Source: Variovorax sp. S12S4
GTDB taxonomy: Bacteria; Pseudomonadota; Gammaproteobacteria; Burkholderiales; Burkholderiaceae_C
Direction: 5' to 3'
Assembly (NCBI RefSeq): GCF_023195515.1
Contig: NZ_JALPKR020000002.1
Location: forward strand, 124,001 to 188,000
Length of the DNA stretch: 64,000 bases
In this document: positions 18,191 to 26,963 of the stretch, piece after piece
Numbering within the stretch: position 1 is the stretch's first letter
Layout: every line of letters starts with the position of its first letter
Position numbers and translations under genes: made by a program
Notes under the pieces: generated by a model
What the model saw: only the letters and a program-made list of their open reading frames with translations
Database searches by the model: none
What the model was told of the DNA's origin: nothing

Positions 18191-19489
18191 TCAGCCTTGC
18201 TTGACGGCCTGAGCCGGCGCCGCGACCACCAGACGGTCGCGCTGCGCGAGCGATGGGAACAGCTTGAACCAGCCCAGCGCCACCATCATCGTTCCCACGC
18301 CGCCCAGCACCACCGAGCCCACCGGCCCCAGCAGCGCAGCCGTGGCGCCGGATTCGAACTCGCCCAGCTGGTTGCTGGCGCCGATGAAGATCGAATTGAC
18401 CGCGCTCACCCGGCCTCGCATGGCGTCGGGCGTTTCGAGCTGCACGAGCGTCTGCCGGATCACCACGTTGACCATGTCGGCCCCGCCGGACACCGCCAGC
18501 GCAATCAGCGAAACGACGAAGCTGCGCGAAATGCCGAACACCACCATGCACAGCCCGAAGAGCCCGACGGCGATCAGCAGGGTGCGGCCGATGTGGCGCT
18601 CGATGGGCCGGCGCGTGAGCGCAATCGACATCACGAGCGCACCCGCGGCGGGCGCGCTGCGCAGCAGCCCGAGGCCCCATGGCCCCGTGTGCAGGATGTC
18701 CTTGGCGTAGATGGGCAGCAGCGCCACGGCGCCACCCAGCAGCACCGCGAAAAGATCGAGCGACACGGCGCCGAGCACGGGCTTGCGCCTCCAGATGAAA
18801 TTGACCCCCGCGAACACCGTGGCCAGCGTGACCGGCTCGCGCGCTGCCGGGGTATGGGCATAGCGCAGCCGCAGCACCAGCACGCAGGCAATGGCAAAGC
18901 ACAGCACGCTTGCGCCGTACACCACCGCCATGCCCGCCACGAACAACAGGCCGCCGAGCGCCGGCCCGCCGATGATCGCGCCCTGCATGCCGGCCGAACT
19001 GAACGCCATGGCCCGCGGCAGCATGGTGGGCGGCACCAAGAGCGGCGTCAGCGCCTGCTGCGCCGGCATCTGGAAGGCACGCACCGCGCCGAGCACCAGC
19101 GACAAGCCCAGCAGCAGGCCGCGCGTATCGAAACCCTGCGCCACCGCGAGCAGGAGCACCAGCGCCACCACCCCCTGCACCGCAAAGCAGGCCGCCACGA
19201 TGCGGCCGCGATGGCGGCGGTCGACCACGTGGCCGGCCAGCAGCGCCAGCAGCAATGCGGGAACGAATTGATAGAGGCCGACCAGGCCAAGGTCCCAGGC
19301 ACTGCCGGTGAGCTCGTACATGTGCCAGCCGATGGCCACCAGCAGCATCTGCGACGCCGCGGTGCCGAAAAGCCGCGCCACCCACAACTGCATGAACGGA
19401 CGCTCGCGCCTGAGTTGGGAAAAGCTCGGAGGCGCGGGAACGGCGGCGGAAATGGGAGAAGGAGAGGCAGGAGAAGCGGGGCCGGACAT
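18191..19489 (-). CDS. MFS transporter, EntS-like family
   Basis: Twelve-helix major facilitator protein of 432 residues in the MFS_3/EntS-like group, whose members export siderophores or drugs. Recognisable segments include RPFMQLWVARLFGTAASQMLL at the first helix, the loop GHVVDRRHRGR between helices 2 and 3, and PTMLPRAMAFSSAGMQGAIIGGPALGG. The start at 19489 places a short Pro-rich cytoplasmic tail before helix 1. No siderophore synthesis genes are adjacent, so the cargo is open. Confidence 0.87.
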   Translation of the reverse strand: MSGPASPASPSPISAAVPAPPSFSQLRRERPFMQLWVARLFGTAASQMLLVAIGWHMYELTGSAWDLGLVGLYQFVPALLLALLAGHVVDRRHRGRIVAACFAVQGVVALVLLLAVAQGFDTRGLLLGLSLVLGAVRAFQMPAQQALTPLLVPPTMLPRAMAFSSAGMQGAIIGGPALGGLLFVAGMAVVYGASVLCFAIACVLVLRLRYAHTPAAREPVTLATVFAGVNFIWRRKPVLGAVSLDLFAVLLGGAVALLPIYAKDILHTGPWGLGLLRSAPAAGALVMSIALTRRPIERHIGRTLLIAVGLFGLCMVVFGISRSFVVSLIALAVSGGADMVNVVIRQTLVQLETPDAMRGRVSAVNSIFIGASNQLGEFESGATAALLGPVGSVVLGGVGTMMVALGWFKLFPSLAQRDRLVVAAPAQAVKQG

Positions 19490-19587
19490 TCGTTCGAGGA
19501 TAGCCGAGGCTTCATGAGCCTCGCATGAGGGCGGGCTCTCCGCCCTGCCCCCTGCTGCCGGCCTTCTCTCTACACTCTGCCGCATCC

Positions 19588-20280
19588 ATGCCCGACACCG
19601 ACCTTGCCATCGACCTCGTCCACGAAGACGCCCACCTGCTGGTGCTGAACAAGCCTGCGGGCCTGCTTTGTGTGCCCGGGCGCGGCGAAGACAAGCAGGA
19701 CTGCCTGAGCGCGCGCGCCATGCGGCGGTGGCCCGACGCGCTGATCGTTCACCGGCTCGACATGGCGACCAGCGGGCTGGTGCTGATGGCTCGCGGGGCC
19801 GCCATGCAGCGCGCGCTCGGCGATGCGTTTGCCAACCGGGTGATGCACAAGCGCTACGAAGCCATCGTCGACGGTGCCATGCCGGTGCGCGATGAATGGT
19901 CGGTCATCGACGCACCGTTGATGGCCGACTGGCCGCGGCGCCCGCTGCAGAAGGTGGATCCCGCGGGCAAGCCCAGCCTCACGCGGTGGCGGGCGCTTTT
20001 CTCAACAATCAATGAAGAAACTGCGGCCACGCATGTGCTGCTGGAGCCGCTCACGGGCCGCTCGCATCAGCTGCGCGTGCACCTGCTGTCGGTCGGCCAT
20101 CCGATCCTGGGCGATGCGCTCTATGGCAGTGCCGAAGTGCAGGCGCGCGCCCCTCGCCTGCTGCTGCATGCGAGCGAGCTGGGCTTTGTGCACCCAGCGA
20201 CGCAGCAGATGCTTCGCTTTCAGAGCCGGCCGGACTTCGCTCTTCCTTCTTCTTCTCTTTTTTCTACAGCCCGCCCTTGA
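19588..20280 (+). CDS. RluA-type pseudouridine synthase
   Basis: RNA-modifying enzyme of 230 residues that isomerises uridine to pseudouridine. The catalytic Asp is D58 in the family motif HRLDMATSGL; other conserved parts are NKPAGLLCVPGR and LLEPLTGRSHQLRVHL. There is no N-terminal S4 domain, which together with the length resembles RluA (23S/tRNA position specificity) rather than RluC/D. The exact target uridine cannot be assigned. Its 3' end overlaps the convergent universal stress gene by 17 bases. Confidence 0.9.
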   Translation: MPDTDLAIDLVHEDAHLLVLNKPAGLLCVPGRGEDKQDCLSARAMRRWPDALIVHRLDMATSGLVLMARGAAMQRALGDAFANRVMHKRYEAIVDGAMPVRDEWSVIDAPLMADWPRRPLQKVDPAGKPSLTRWRALFSTINEETAATHVLLEPLTGRSHQLRVHLLSVGHPILGDALYGSAEVQARAPRLLLHASELGFVHPATQQMLRFQSRPDFALPSSSLFSTARP

Positions 20281-20707
20281 CCACGAGCACCGGCATCGGT
20301 GCGTCCTGGAGCACACGCTGGGTCACGCTGCCGAGCAGCAGCTTCTCGATGCCGCTGCGGCCATGCGAGCCCATCACGATCAGGTCGGCCGCAATGGCAA
20401 TCGCGGTGTCGACGATGCCTTCGTGCACCACATGGCCGTCGATCACACGCTGGTCGCTGTGCAGGCCTTCGGCCGCCAGCGCGGCCACGCCGCGCGCGAG
20501 TGCTGCATTGGCGCTTGCGGTGGCCGCGGCCAGGTATTCGTTCTGGCCGAGCGCGTAGTCCGCGCCCACGCCGATGAAGGGATAGTTGTCGATCACGTGG
20601 ATCAATGTGATGCGGCTTCCGAACGCCAGCGCCAGGCCACTGGCCTTGCTGACCGCGAGCATGGAAGTTTCGGAGCCGTCGATCGGAACCAGGATGTGAT
20701 TGAACAT
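20264..20707 (-). CDS. Universal stress protein (UspA family)
   Basis: Single-domain UspA protein of 147 residues. The nucleotide-binding signature is intact: MGSHGRSGIEKLLLGS near the C terminus fits G-x2-G-x9-G-S, and the N-terminal ILVPIDGS strand-loop is present, so this is an ATP-binding subtype. The start chosen at 20707 begins MFNHILVPIDGSETS. Induced by stress in other bacteria; nothing in the upstream region identifies a specific regulator. Confidence 0.9.
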   Translation of the reverse strand: MFNHILVPIDGSETSMLAVSKASGLALAFGSRITLIHVIDNYPFIGVGADYALGQNEYLAAATASANAALARGVAALAAEGLHSDQRVIDGHVVHEGIVDTAIAIAADLIVMGSHGRSGIEKLLLGSVTQRVLQDAPMPVLVVKGGL

Positions 20708-20816
20708 GGCGGACCTCACTTTCGTTCGTTCGCAGACAGGCGCGGCTCGCAACCGAACCGGGCCTCCAATTTAACCCCTAGGCCGGGGCGTGACTGTAGG
20801 ACTCAAGCCAGCGGGG

Positions 20817-21566
20817 TCAATCCCCCTGGAAACCCTGAGCGCGGCAGGTAACCACGAGGGTGTCGCGCCAGCCGGCGGCCCCCTCTTCGGTCGGCTGGAT
20901 GGGCGTGGACTCGTGGATCACGCGTGCGTCGTCGAGCAGCAGCAGCGTCCACGGCTCGGTCATGGTGAACCGCTCGCCGCGCCTTCCGTTGGCTTCGAAC
21001 ACGCGCGTTTCGCCGCCCTTGATTCCGCTGCGTCCCACCAGCGCCACCGCCACCAGGTCGACACCGTCGCGGTGCGCGCCTTCAGGCGTGGGCCGGCCGA
21101 TGCCGCCTGCGGTGTCGATGCGGAACTGGTGCGCCTCGACAAACCACGGTTGCGCCGCGGTATTTCGCATGCCGCTTGCCGCTTCGCCCAGGCGCTGCAG
21201 CAGGCGCTGCCACACCGGCTGCGCCACCGTGGCCTCGTGCATGGGCGCAAACCAGCGCTGCATGCCGCCGTGCAGCGCGTTGTATTCGACCGGCTGCCAG
21301 TGCGCACGGTGCGGCACCTGCGCAATCGCCTCGCCCTCGACGGTGAAGCACGCATGGCGCCGCGTGCGGTAGCGGCCGCCGTCCTTCAGGTATTCGTCCG
21401 GTGGAAGATCGTTCCAGTCGGCGTGCAGCGCTTCGAGTTCGTCGAGCGGCACGCCGAGCCACTCGCTCACGCCTTGAGGGCTGAGCACGGCATAGCCCTG
21501 TTCGCGCAGCGCAGGCAGCAGCTCGGCCGGCTGGATGAACGGCGGTGCGAATGCAGCGTTGGTCAC
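20817..21566 (-). CDS. 2OG-Fe(II) dioxygenase of the PF10014 family
   Basis: Predicted Fe(II)/2-oxoglutarate oxygenase of 249 residues in the family that includes Bacillus L-isoleucine 4-hydroxylase, so free amino acid hydroxylation is plausible. Metal ligands fit H-x-D in GAHRDGVDLVAVAL and the distal His in DARVIHESTPI, with the Arg of GWRDTLVVTC for 2-oxoglutarate. Its ATG overlaps the stop of DUF427 by four bases (ATGA), so the two are coupled. The amino acid substrate is unknown. Confidence 0.82.
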   Translation of the reverse strand: MTNAAFAPPFIQPAELLPALREQGYAVLSPQGVSEWLGVPLDELEALHADWNDLPPDEYLKDGGRYRTRRHACFTVEGEAIAQVPHRAHWQPVEYNALHGGMQRWFAPMHEATVAQPVWQRLLQRLGEAASGMRNTAAQPWFVEAHQFRIDTAGGIGRPTPEGAHRDGVDLVAVALVGRSGIKGGETRVFEANGRRGERFTMTEPWTLLLLDDARVIHESTPIQPTEEGAAGWRDTLVVTCRAQGFQGD

Positions 21567-21847
21567 GACGCGGTGACCTTCACGTCCTTCCAGAACGCGA
21601 CGCGATCACGGATTTCTTCGGCTTCGGGCTTGGGGTCTGCGTAGTACCAGGCGGCGTCCGTATGGAGCTCGCCGTTGACCAGCAGCGAGTAGTAGCTGGC
21701 CGTGCCCTTCCAGGGGCAAGTGGTCTTGTGGTTGCTGAAGGTGACGTGGTCGCGGTTGAGCGCGCTCATCGGGAAATAGTGGTTACCTTCGACGAGCACG
21801 GTGTCGTCGCTTTCGGCGATGGTGACGCCGTTCCAGGTTGCTTTCAT
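21563..21847 (-). CDS. DUF427 domain protein
   Basis: A 94-residue cytoplasmic protein consisting of one DUF427 beta-tent domain (MKATWNGVTIAESDDTVLVEG, then TTCPWKGTASYYSLLVNG, then WYYADPKPEAEEIRDRVAF). The conserved TxCPWKG and WYY(A/P)DP motifs are present. Biochemical function is unknown. It is the first gene of a two-gene unit, overlapping the PF10014 dioxygenase start by four bases. The start at 21847 has GGAGAG upstream. Confidence 0.87.
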   Translation of the reverse strand: MKATWNGVTIAESDDTVLVEGNHYFPMSALNRDHVTFSNHKTTCPWKGTASYYSLLVNGELHTDAAWYYADPKPEAEEIRDRVAFWKDVKVTAS

Positions 21848-22237
21848 GTGTTGCTCTCCACGGGGAAGGGATATTGTGCCCTTTGGCATTGTTTGTTTCC
21901 CGGGACCGGGCCTCGCCCAGCGGGCGCCCAACCATGTGGCGCGCAGCGCCGCAATGGCTTGGCCGAGCGAAGCAAAGGCCCGTTCGGTTTCCAAGCCCCT
22001 CTGTATGCGCCGAGGAGCGGAGGGTTTTGCGGATCAGGGCTCGCAGCTGTTTGAGCGAAGCGAGTTCTGCGAGACCCCGCGAAACCCGAGCACCGCAGGT
22101 TGCCCGCAGCGAAGCGGAGGGTCGCAGACAGTGGGGTCGCTCTTTCTTTTGCCTACGTTTCTTTGGCGAAGCAAAGAAAAGTAGGTCGCCCGCCGGGGCG
22201 ACACCCGGCCTCGGAACTCAAAAAACAAAAAGAAGAA
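21848..22237. other. 390-base intergenic region with repeat-like hairpins
   Basis: No credible gene. The left part holds the promoter side of the DUF427 unit. From about 21935 on, the sequence is rich in GCGAAGC and GAGCGAAGCGAG tracts and hairpins, including CTCGCAG (22040-22046) pairing with CTGCGAG (22067-22073) and the long stem at 22152-22185. The composition is that of Comamonadaceae intergenic repeats rather than coding DNA. It separates DUF427 from the 3' end of egtD on the same strand. Confidence 0.6.
22152..22185. repeat. Long intergenic hairpin downstream of egtD
   Basis: CCTAC-G-TTTCTTTG (22152-22165), loop GCGAAG, CAAAGAAA-A-GTAGG (22172-22185): a 13-pair stem with a single mismatch. 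It is followed by GC-rich GTCGCCCGCCGGGGCGAC. From memory, very similar sequences are scattered between genes in Comamonadaceae genomes. On the minus strand it lies after the egtD stop and could end the egtB-egtD transcript. Confidence 0.55.
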
Positions 22238-23257
22238 TCACGCCCCCAACCAATGCACACTAAAAAGCCGCTCAGGATCCGTCCAAACCGCCAACGGCCG
22301 GAACCCCGCCTTCACAGCCAGCGCCCGCAGCCCATCCACAGTGAACTTATGCGAGTACTCGGTATGAATCGTCTCCCCTTCCTCGAACCCGAACCGCTCA
22401 CCGTGCAGTGAAACAGCCTGAGCCCGACGGCTCACCAAGTGCATCTCGATCCGCTGTCTCGGCGCGTTGTAGAACGCCGAATGCGCAAAGCCATCCAGAT
22501 CAAAATCGGCATCGAGCTCGGCATTGGCGCGCCGCAGCAAATTCAAGTTGAACGCAGCCGTCACCCCTTGCGCATCGTTGTAAGCAGCATGCAACCGAGC
22601 CGGGTCCTTCACCAGGTCGACGCCGATCAGCAGCCCGCCCCCTCGCAGCATCCGCGCCGCAAGCTGCAGAAACGCCAGCGCCTCTTCAGGCTCGAAATTC
22701 CCGATCGTCGAACCCGGAAAAAACCCGACGCGCTTGCCCGCACCGGGCATCGGCGCCGGCAGCACCAGCGGCATGGTGTAGTCCGCCGCAATCGGCTGCA
22801 CCACAAGTTCGGGGTAGTCGGCCTTCAGCCGCGCGGCGGCGGCCTGCAGGTGTTCGCCCGAAATGTCGATGGGTAAATAGCGCTTGGGCGCCTCGAGCGC
22901 ATCCAGCAGCAGCCGCACCTTGGTAAGGGAGCCGGCACCGAACTCCACGATCTCGGCACCGGGGCCGATCTGCTCGGCGATTTCCCCGGCGCATTCGCCG
23001 AGGATGCGCAACTCGGTTCGCGTGGGGTAGTAATCGGGCAATTCGCAGATGCGGTCGAACAGCTGCGAGCCGGCCGCGTCGTAAAAAAACTTGGGCGAAA
23101 TGCTGCGCGGCTTGCGCGCAAGGCCCGCCAGCATCGCGCGGCCGAATTCGCAGAGCGGCTCACTCGTTGCCGCTGCGGCGGTGGCCGGCGCCGCAGGCTT
23201 GCGCTGCTGCTGTGCGGCGGCGAACGAGAAGGAGGACGAGGATGTTGGATTGCGCAT
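22238..23257 (-). CDS. egtD: L-histidine N-alpha-methyltransferase EgtD
   Basis: SAM-dependent enzyme that trimethylates histidine to hercynine, the first step of ergothioneine synthesis. The 339-residue protein shows the EgtD landmarks ISPKFFYDAAGSQLFDRI, LPDYYPTRTE, the SAM-binding EFGAGSLTKVRLLL, and LPIDISGEHL. A 30-residue low-complexity N-terminal leader (Ser/Ala-rich) precedes the domain, so a start within it is possible. It follows egtB by 3 bases on the minus strand, forming an egtBD operon. Confidence 0.93.
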   Translation of the reverse strand: MRNPTSSSSFSFAAAQQQRKPAAPATAAAATSEPLCEFGRAMLAGLARKPRSISPKFFYDAAGSQLFDRICELPDYYPTRTELRILGECAGEIAEQIGPGAEIVEFGAGSLTKVRLLLDALEAPKRYLPIDISGEHLQAAAARLKADYPELVVQPIAADYTMPLVLPAPMPGAGKRVGFFPGSTIGNFEPEEALAFLQLAARMLRGGGLLIGVDLVKDPARLHAAYNDAQGVTAAFNLNLLRRANAELDADFDLDGFAHSAFYNAPRQRIEMHLVSRRAQAVSLHGERFGFEEGETIHTEYSHKFTVDGLRALAVKAGFRPLAVWTDPERLFSVHWLGA

Positions 23258-23260
23258 GAT

Positions 23261-24517
23261 TCAGACGTCTTTCGCGAGCCTTAGCCCCGAGAACTGCCAG
23301 CGCGCCGCCGGCGGAAAAAAGTTGCGGTAGCTGGGCCGCGTGTGCCCGGCCGGGGTGGCCACGCTGCCACCGCGCAACACCAGTTGACCCACCATGAACT
23401 TGCCGTTGTATTCGGCGGCAATGCCGGGCATGGGCCTGAAACCGGGATACGGGTCGTACGACGAACGCGTCCACTGCCAGACGTGGCCGGTCATCTGCGA
23501 GATGCCGGGCGCGTCGAAGGCGGCCTCCCATTCGAACTCGGTGGGCAGCCGCGCGCCGGCCCATTCGGCATACGCGGCGGCTTCATAAAAACTCAGCTGC
23601 GAGACGGGCGCATCGGCTTCCATGGACCGAACGCCGTGCGGGCCGAACACTTGCCAGCCGCTTTGGTGCTGCTGCGGGCCGAGCCGCGGATCGTCGGGCG
23701 CGAGCCAGTAGGCCGGATGCTGCCAGCCCTGCGCCTGCACCGCGGCCCAGCCGTCGGACAGCCAGAGCTCGGGCCGCTTGTAGCCGCCGTCGGCAATGAA
23801 CTGGGCGTAGTCGCCGCAATTCACCAGCCGGTCGGCAATGGCATAGGGCTGCAGCAGAGCTGCGTGGCGCGGCGTTTCGTTGTCGAAGGCAAAACCCAGC
23901 TGCGGCCCCTCATGGCCGACCTGAACCACCCCGCCGGTCTGCGGCAGCCAGCGCATTGCTGGCGGCACCGCGGCCAGCCGCAACGCGGGGCCCGCCGCGG
24001 GCTTGTAGGCGGGCAGCAGCGGGTTGCATGACAGCGCATGAAGAATGTCGGTGAGCAGCAGCTCCTGGTGCTGCTGCTCGTGGTTGAGGCCCAGCGTGAC
24101 GATGGGCTCGATGGCGGCCCAGTCCTGCTCGCCGATGTCGCGGTCGAGCAAGGCGAGCACCGCCTCGTCGACGTGGCTGCGATAGGCATGCACCTCGTCC
24201 ACCGAGGGGCGCGTGAGCAGCCCCCGCTGCGGCCGCGGGTGGCGCGGGCCGAGCGCCTCGTAGTACGAGTTGAAAAGGTAGTGAAAGCGCACGTCGAAGG
24301 GCCGGTAGCCCGCAGCGTGAGGCTGGAGCAGCACGGTCTCGAAGAACCACGTGGTGTGCGCAAGATGCCACTTGGTGGGGCTTGCATCAGGCATCGACTG
24401 GATGCACTGGTCTTCGGCGGACAGCGGCGCGGCGAGCGCCAGGCTGGCAGCTCGCACTTCGCGGAACTTGTCGCGCAATGCGCTCGCCGCCTGGGTGATC
24501 GGCCGGGAAAGCGTCAT
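23261..24517 (-). CDS. egtB: Ergothioneine sulfoxide synthase EgtB
   Basis: Non-heme iron enzyme of 418 residues that joins hercynine to a thiol donor with O2. The N-terminal DinB-like half supplies the iron ligands H51, H146 and H150, the latter two in the HEQQHQE (Hx3HxE) motif. The C-terminal half is a formylglycine-generating-enzyme/C-lectin-like domain ending GGSVATPAGHTRPSYRNFF. Start at 24517 fits the family; the frame upstream is unrelated. No egtA, egtC or egtE is in the window, so whether cysteine or gamma-glutamylcysteine is the donor is unresolved. Confidence 0.93.
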   Translation of the reverse strand: MTLSRPITQAASALRDKFREVRAASLALAAPLSAEDQCIQSMPDASPTKWHLAHTTWFFETVLLQPHAAGYRPFDVRFHYLFNSYYEALGPRHPRPQRGLLTRPSVDEVHAYRSHVDEAVLALLDRDIGEQDWAAIEPIVTLGLNHEQQHQELLLTDILHALSCNPLLPAYKPAAGPALRLAAVPPAMRWLPQTGGVVQVGHEGPQLGFAFDNETPRHAALLQPYAIADRLVNCGDYAQFIADGGYKRPELWLSDGWAAVQAQGWQHPAYWLAPDDPRLGPQQHQSGWQVFGPHGVRSMEADAPVSQLSFYEAAAYAEWAGARLPTEFEWEAAFDAPGISQMTGHVWQWTRSSYDPYPGFRPMPGIAAEYNGKFMVGQLVLRGGSVATPAGHTRPSYRNFFPPAARWQFSGLRLAKDV

Positions 24518-24683
24518 GGAGTCTCCAGTCGGGTCAGCCGCTCGTTGTAGCCGATTCGTATTGCCGCAGCACGTAGGACAAGTTCTCGCCCTGGCTCTCT
24601 TGCGGGGGGGCGTCAAATCGGTGGGGGAGCCACTTTGGCACAAGACGCGCCGGCGTGCAGGGCGGCTGCGTATCATCCGTTCG

Positions 24684-26030
24684 ATGCAAACGAACAACGC
24701 CTCCGCCCGCCCCCACGTCGTCATCGTCGGTTGCGGATTCGGCGGGCTCGAAGCGGCCCGCAGGCTCGACAGCGCCGACGTGGACGTGACGGTGATCGAA
24801 AAAACCAATCACCACCTGTTCCAGCCCCTGCTTTACCAGGTGGCGACCGCCGGGCTGGCCGCGCCGTCGATCGCGGCGCCGGTGCGCGCCCTGTTCCGCA
24901 AGCAGCCACGCATCACCACGCTGCTGGGCGAAGTGAGCGCCATCGACGCGGCGGGCCGCGCGGTTCAGCTGACCAACGGCAGCCGGGTGAGCTACGACCA
25001 CCTGATCGTCGCGGCCGGCGCCACCCACAGCTATTTCGGCCACGACGAATGGGCACCCCTCGCGCCGGGCCTCAAGACGCTGGCCGATGCGTTCGAGATC
25101 CGCCGGCGCGTGCTGATGTCTTTCGAGGCGGCCGAGACCGCTACCGACCCGCAGCGCCGCCGCGCGCTGCTGACCTTCGTGGTGATCGGCGCCGGGCCGA
25201 CCGGCGTCGAAATGGCCGGCACCCTGGCCGAAATTGCCAAGCACACCCTTTCCGGGGAGTTCCGCCACATCGATCCGGGCAGCGCGCAGGTGCTGCTGGT
25301 CGAAGGCGGCCCGCGCGTGCTGCAGGCCATGCCCGAAAGCCTGAGCCAGAAGGCGCTGGAGCAGCTCGAGAAACTCGGCGTGGAAGTGCGGCTCAATGCG
25401 CGCGTGACCGCCATCGACGCCAACGGACTCGAGGTGCAGTCAGGCGGCGGCGCAGACGGCGCGCCGGCCACCAGCTACCGCATCGAGAGCAGTTGCGTGG
25501 TGTGGGCGGCCGGCGTTGCGGCCTCGCCGCTCGGCCGCATGCTGGGCGAAGCGACCGGCGCTGAATGCGACCGCGCGGGCCGCATCAAGGTCGAGCCCGA
25601 CCTGAGCCTGGCCGGGCACCCCGAAATCAGCGTGGTCGGCGACCTTGCGGCCGCCATGAGCTACGCGCCCGGCAAGCCGCCCAAGCCCGTGCCGGGCGTG
25701 TCGCCCGGCGCCAAGCAGATGGGCCGCGCCGCCGCCTCGAACATTCTTCGCCGCATCGCCGGCACGCCCACGGTGCCCTTTCGCTACCGCGACTACGGGA
25801 ACCTGGCGACCATCGGCCGCAACTCGGCCGTGGTCGACCTGGGCACACCCTTCGGTCCGCTGCGCTTCAGCGGGCGGCTCGCATGGCTGTTCTGGCTGTT
25901 TGCGCACGCGTATTTCCTCATCGGCTTTCGCAACCGCATCGTGGTGATGATGGACTGGGCCAGCGCGTACTGGAGCTTCCAGCGCAATGCGCGCGTGGTG
26001 GCGGACGTGCAGGGCAAGAGCGAGTCTTAG
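24684..26030 (+). CDS. Type II NADH dehydrogenase (Ndh family)
   Basis: Membrane-associated FAD enzyme of 448 residues that passes electrons from NADH to quinone without proton pumping. Two dinucleotide folds are visible: VVIVGCGFGGLEAARRL near the N terminus for FAD and VVIGAGPTGVEMAGTLAEIA for NADH. The C terminus has an amphipathic/hydrophobic anchor (RLAWLFWLFAHAYFLIGF). It is divergent from egtB with 166 bases between. The following small membrane protein is 29 bases downstream and may be co-transcribed. Confidence 0.9.
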   Translation: MQTNNASARPHVVIVGCGFGGLEAARRLDSADVDVTVIEKTNHHLFQPLLYQVATAGLAAPSIAAPVRALFRKQPRITTLLGEVSAIDAAGRAVQLTNGSRVSYDHLIVAAGATHSYFGHDEWAPLAPGLKTLADAFEIRRRVLMSFEAAETATDPQRRRALLTFVVIGAGPTGVEMAGTLAEIAKHTLSGEFRHIDPGSAQVLLVEGGPRVLQAMPESLSQKALEQLEKLGVEVRLNARVTAIDANGLEVQSGGGADGAPATSYRIESSCVVWAAGVAASPLGRMLGEATGAECDRAGRIKVEPDLSLAGHPEISVVGDLAAAMSYAPGKPPKPVPGVSPGAKQMGRAAASNILRRIAGTPTVPFRYRDYGNLATIGRNSAVVDLGTPFGPLRFSGRLAWLFWLFAHAYFLIGFRNRIVVMMDWASAYWSFQRNARVVADVQGKSES

Positions 26031-26059
26031 CCGCAAAGCCCCGCGAGGGCCTGCCCGAC

Positions 26060-26311
26060 ATGTCATTGACCCTGTGGATTGCCGTGCATGCGCTCGATGC
26101 GGTGTTCTGGCTGTGGGTCTTGCGCTGGGGCGGCGCGGCATGGCTCGAAGGCACCTTTGCCTCGGGCTTTCTGATCAGCATCTTTGCACCTCGGTGGAGC
26201 GCCGAGGGCATTCGCATGTTTGCGCTACTGATGCTGGTGGTGTGCGCCATCAGTTTTCTCGCGGGTGTTTTCGTGCCCTCGCTGCGCTGCTTTTACGGCG
26301 GGGCCTGCTAG
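26060..26311 (+). CDS. Small membrane protein
   Basis: An 83-residue protein with hydrophobic helices LWIAVHALDAVFWLWVLRW and MFALLMLVVCAISFLAGVF linked by a short loop; the end SLRCFYGGAC carries two cysteines. It begins 29 bases after the NADH dehydrogenase stop and may belong to its transcript. I do not recognise a family. Start at 26060 gives a clean first membrane helix; earlier in-frame codons lie inside the neighbouring gene. Confidence 0.62.
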   Translation: MSLTLWIAVHALDAVFWLWVLRWGGAAWLEGTFASGFLISIFAPRWSAEGIRMFALLMLVVCAISFLAGVFVPSLRCFYGGAC

Positions 26312-26341
26312 GCGCTTTTCCAGCGGCCGCGCTCGAACGGC

Positions 26342-26878
26342 TCAGAACAGCAAGTCGTTCGACGATGCGTTCTCGCGCTGGCGACGCCGCCACTCCCACG
26401 GCGCGGTCGGCTTGGCACCGGCCCACAGGCCCAGGCGCTGCTCACGCGCGCTTTCCTGCAGCTTGAACAAGCCGCCGCCGCGCCGCGTGGCGATGCCGTT
26501 GAAGTCGTACACCCAGGCCCAGCCCTCGGCCACCATCCGCGTTCCGGCGTCCTGCCCGTCGCAGTTCACGTCGGCCACCGTGCGGCCATAGCGGTCGGTG
26601 TCGCGTTCGGTGATCACGGCCTGCTCGAAGTAGCACAGGCGGCTCAACGCCTGCCGACTGCGCTGTCCGTAGGGCTGGGCCCGTTCCGGTGCGTCGATGG
26701 CGGCAATGCGTACCTTCACTTCCTCGTAGGAGCCGAAGCGCCCGCAGCGGGCGGTGAGCGTGTCGCCGTCGCTGATGCCCACGACGAGGCAGGTTCGCGG
26801 CGAAGCCGCGTGCGACAACTGGGGCGAAAGCAGCGGAAGGAGCGCGAGGCAGACGGCGGCGAGAGAACGCAAACGCAT
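26342..26878 (-). CDS. Secreted thermonuclease (SNase-like) protein
   Basis: Exported nuclease of 178 residues: a signal peptide (MRLRSLAAVCLALLPLLS... SHAA) and one staphylococcal-nuclease OB fold. Conserved active-site stretches are VGISDGDTLTA, VRIAAIDAPERAQPYG and DRYGRTVADV, which provide the Asp, Arg and Glu for calcium-dependent cleavage. Five cysteines could give disulfides. Start at 26878 begins the signal peptide. It may degrade extracellular nucleic acid for nutrients. Confidence 0.87.
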   Translation of the reverse strand: MRLRSLAAVCLALLPLLSPQLSHAASPRTCLVVGISDGDTLTARCGRFGSYEEVKVRIAAIDAPERAQPYGQRSRQALSRLCYFEQAVITERDTDRYGRTVADVNCDGQDAGTRMVAEGWAWVYDFNGIATRRGGGLFKLQESAREQRLGLWAGAKPTAPWEWRRRQRENASSNDLLF

Positions 26879-26963
26879 GGAGCAGAGAGAGAGAAGGAAC
26901 GTGGCGGAGAAAGCCACGGATTCTCGTTGCGAACTGCCCCGGCCCTCGCCCACGAACCCGCTG

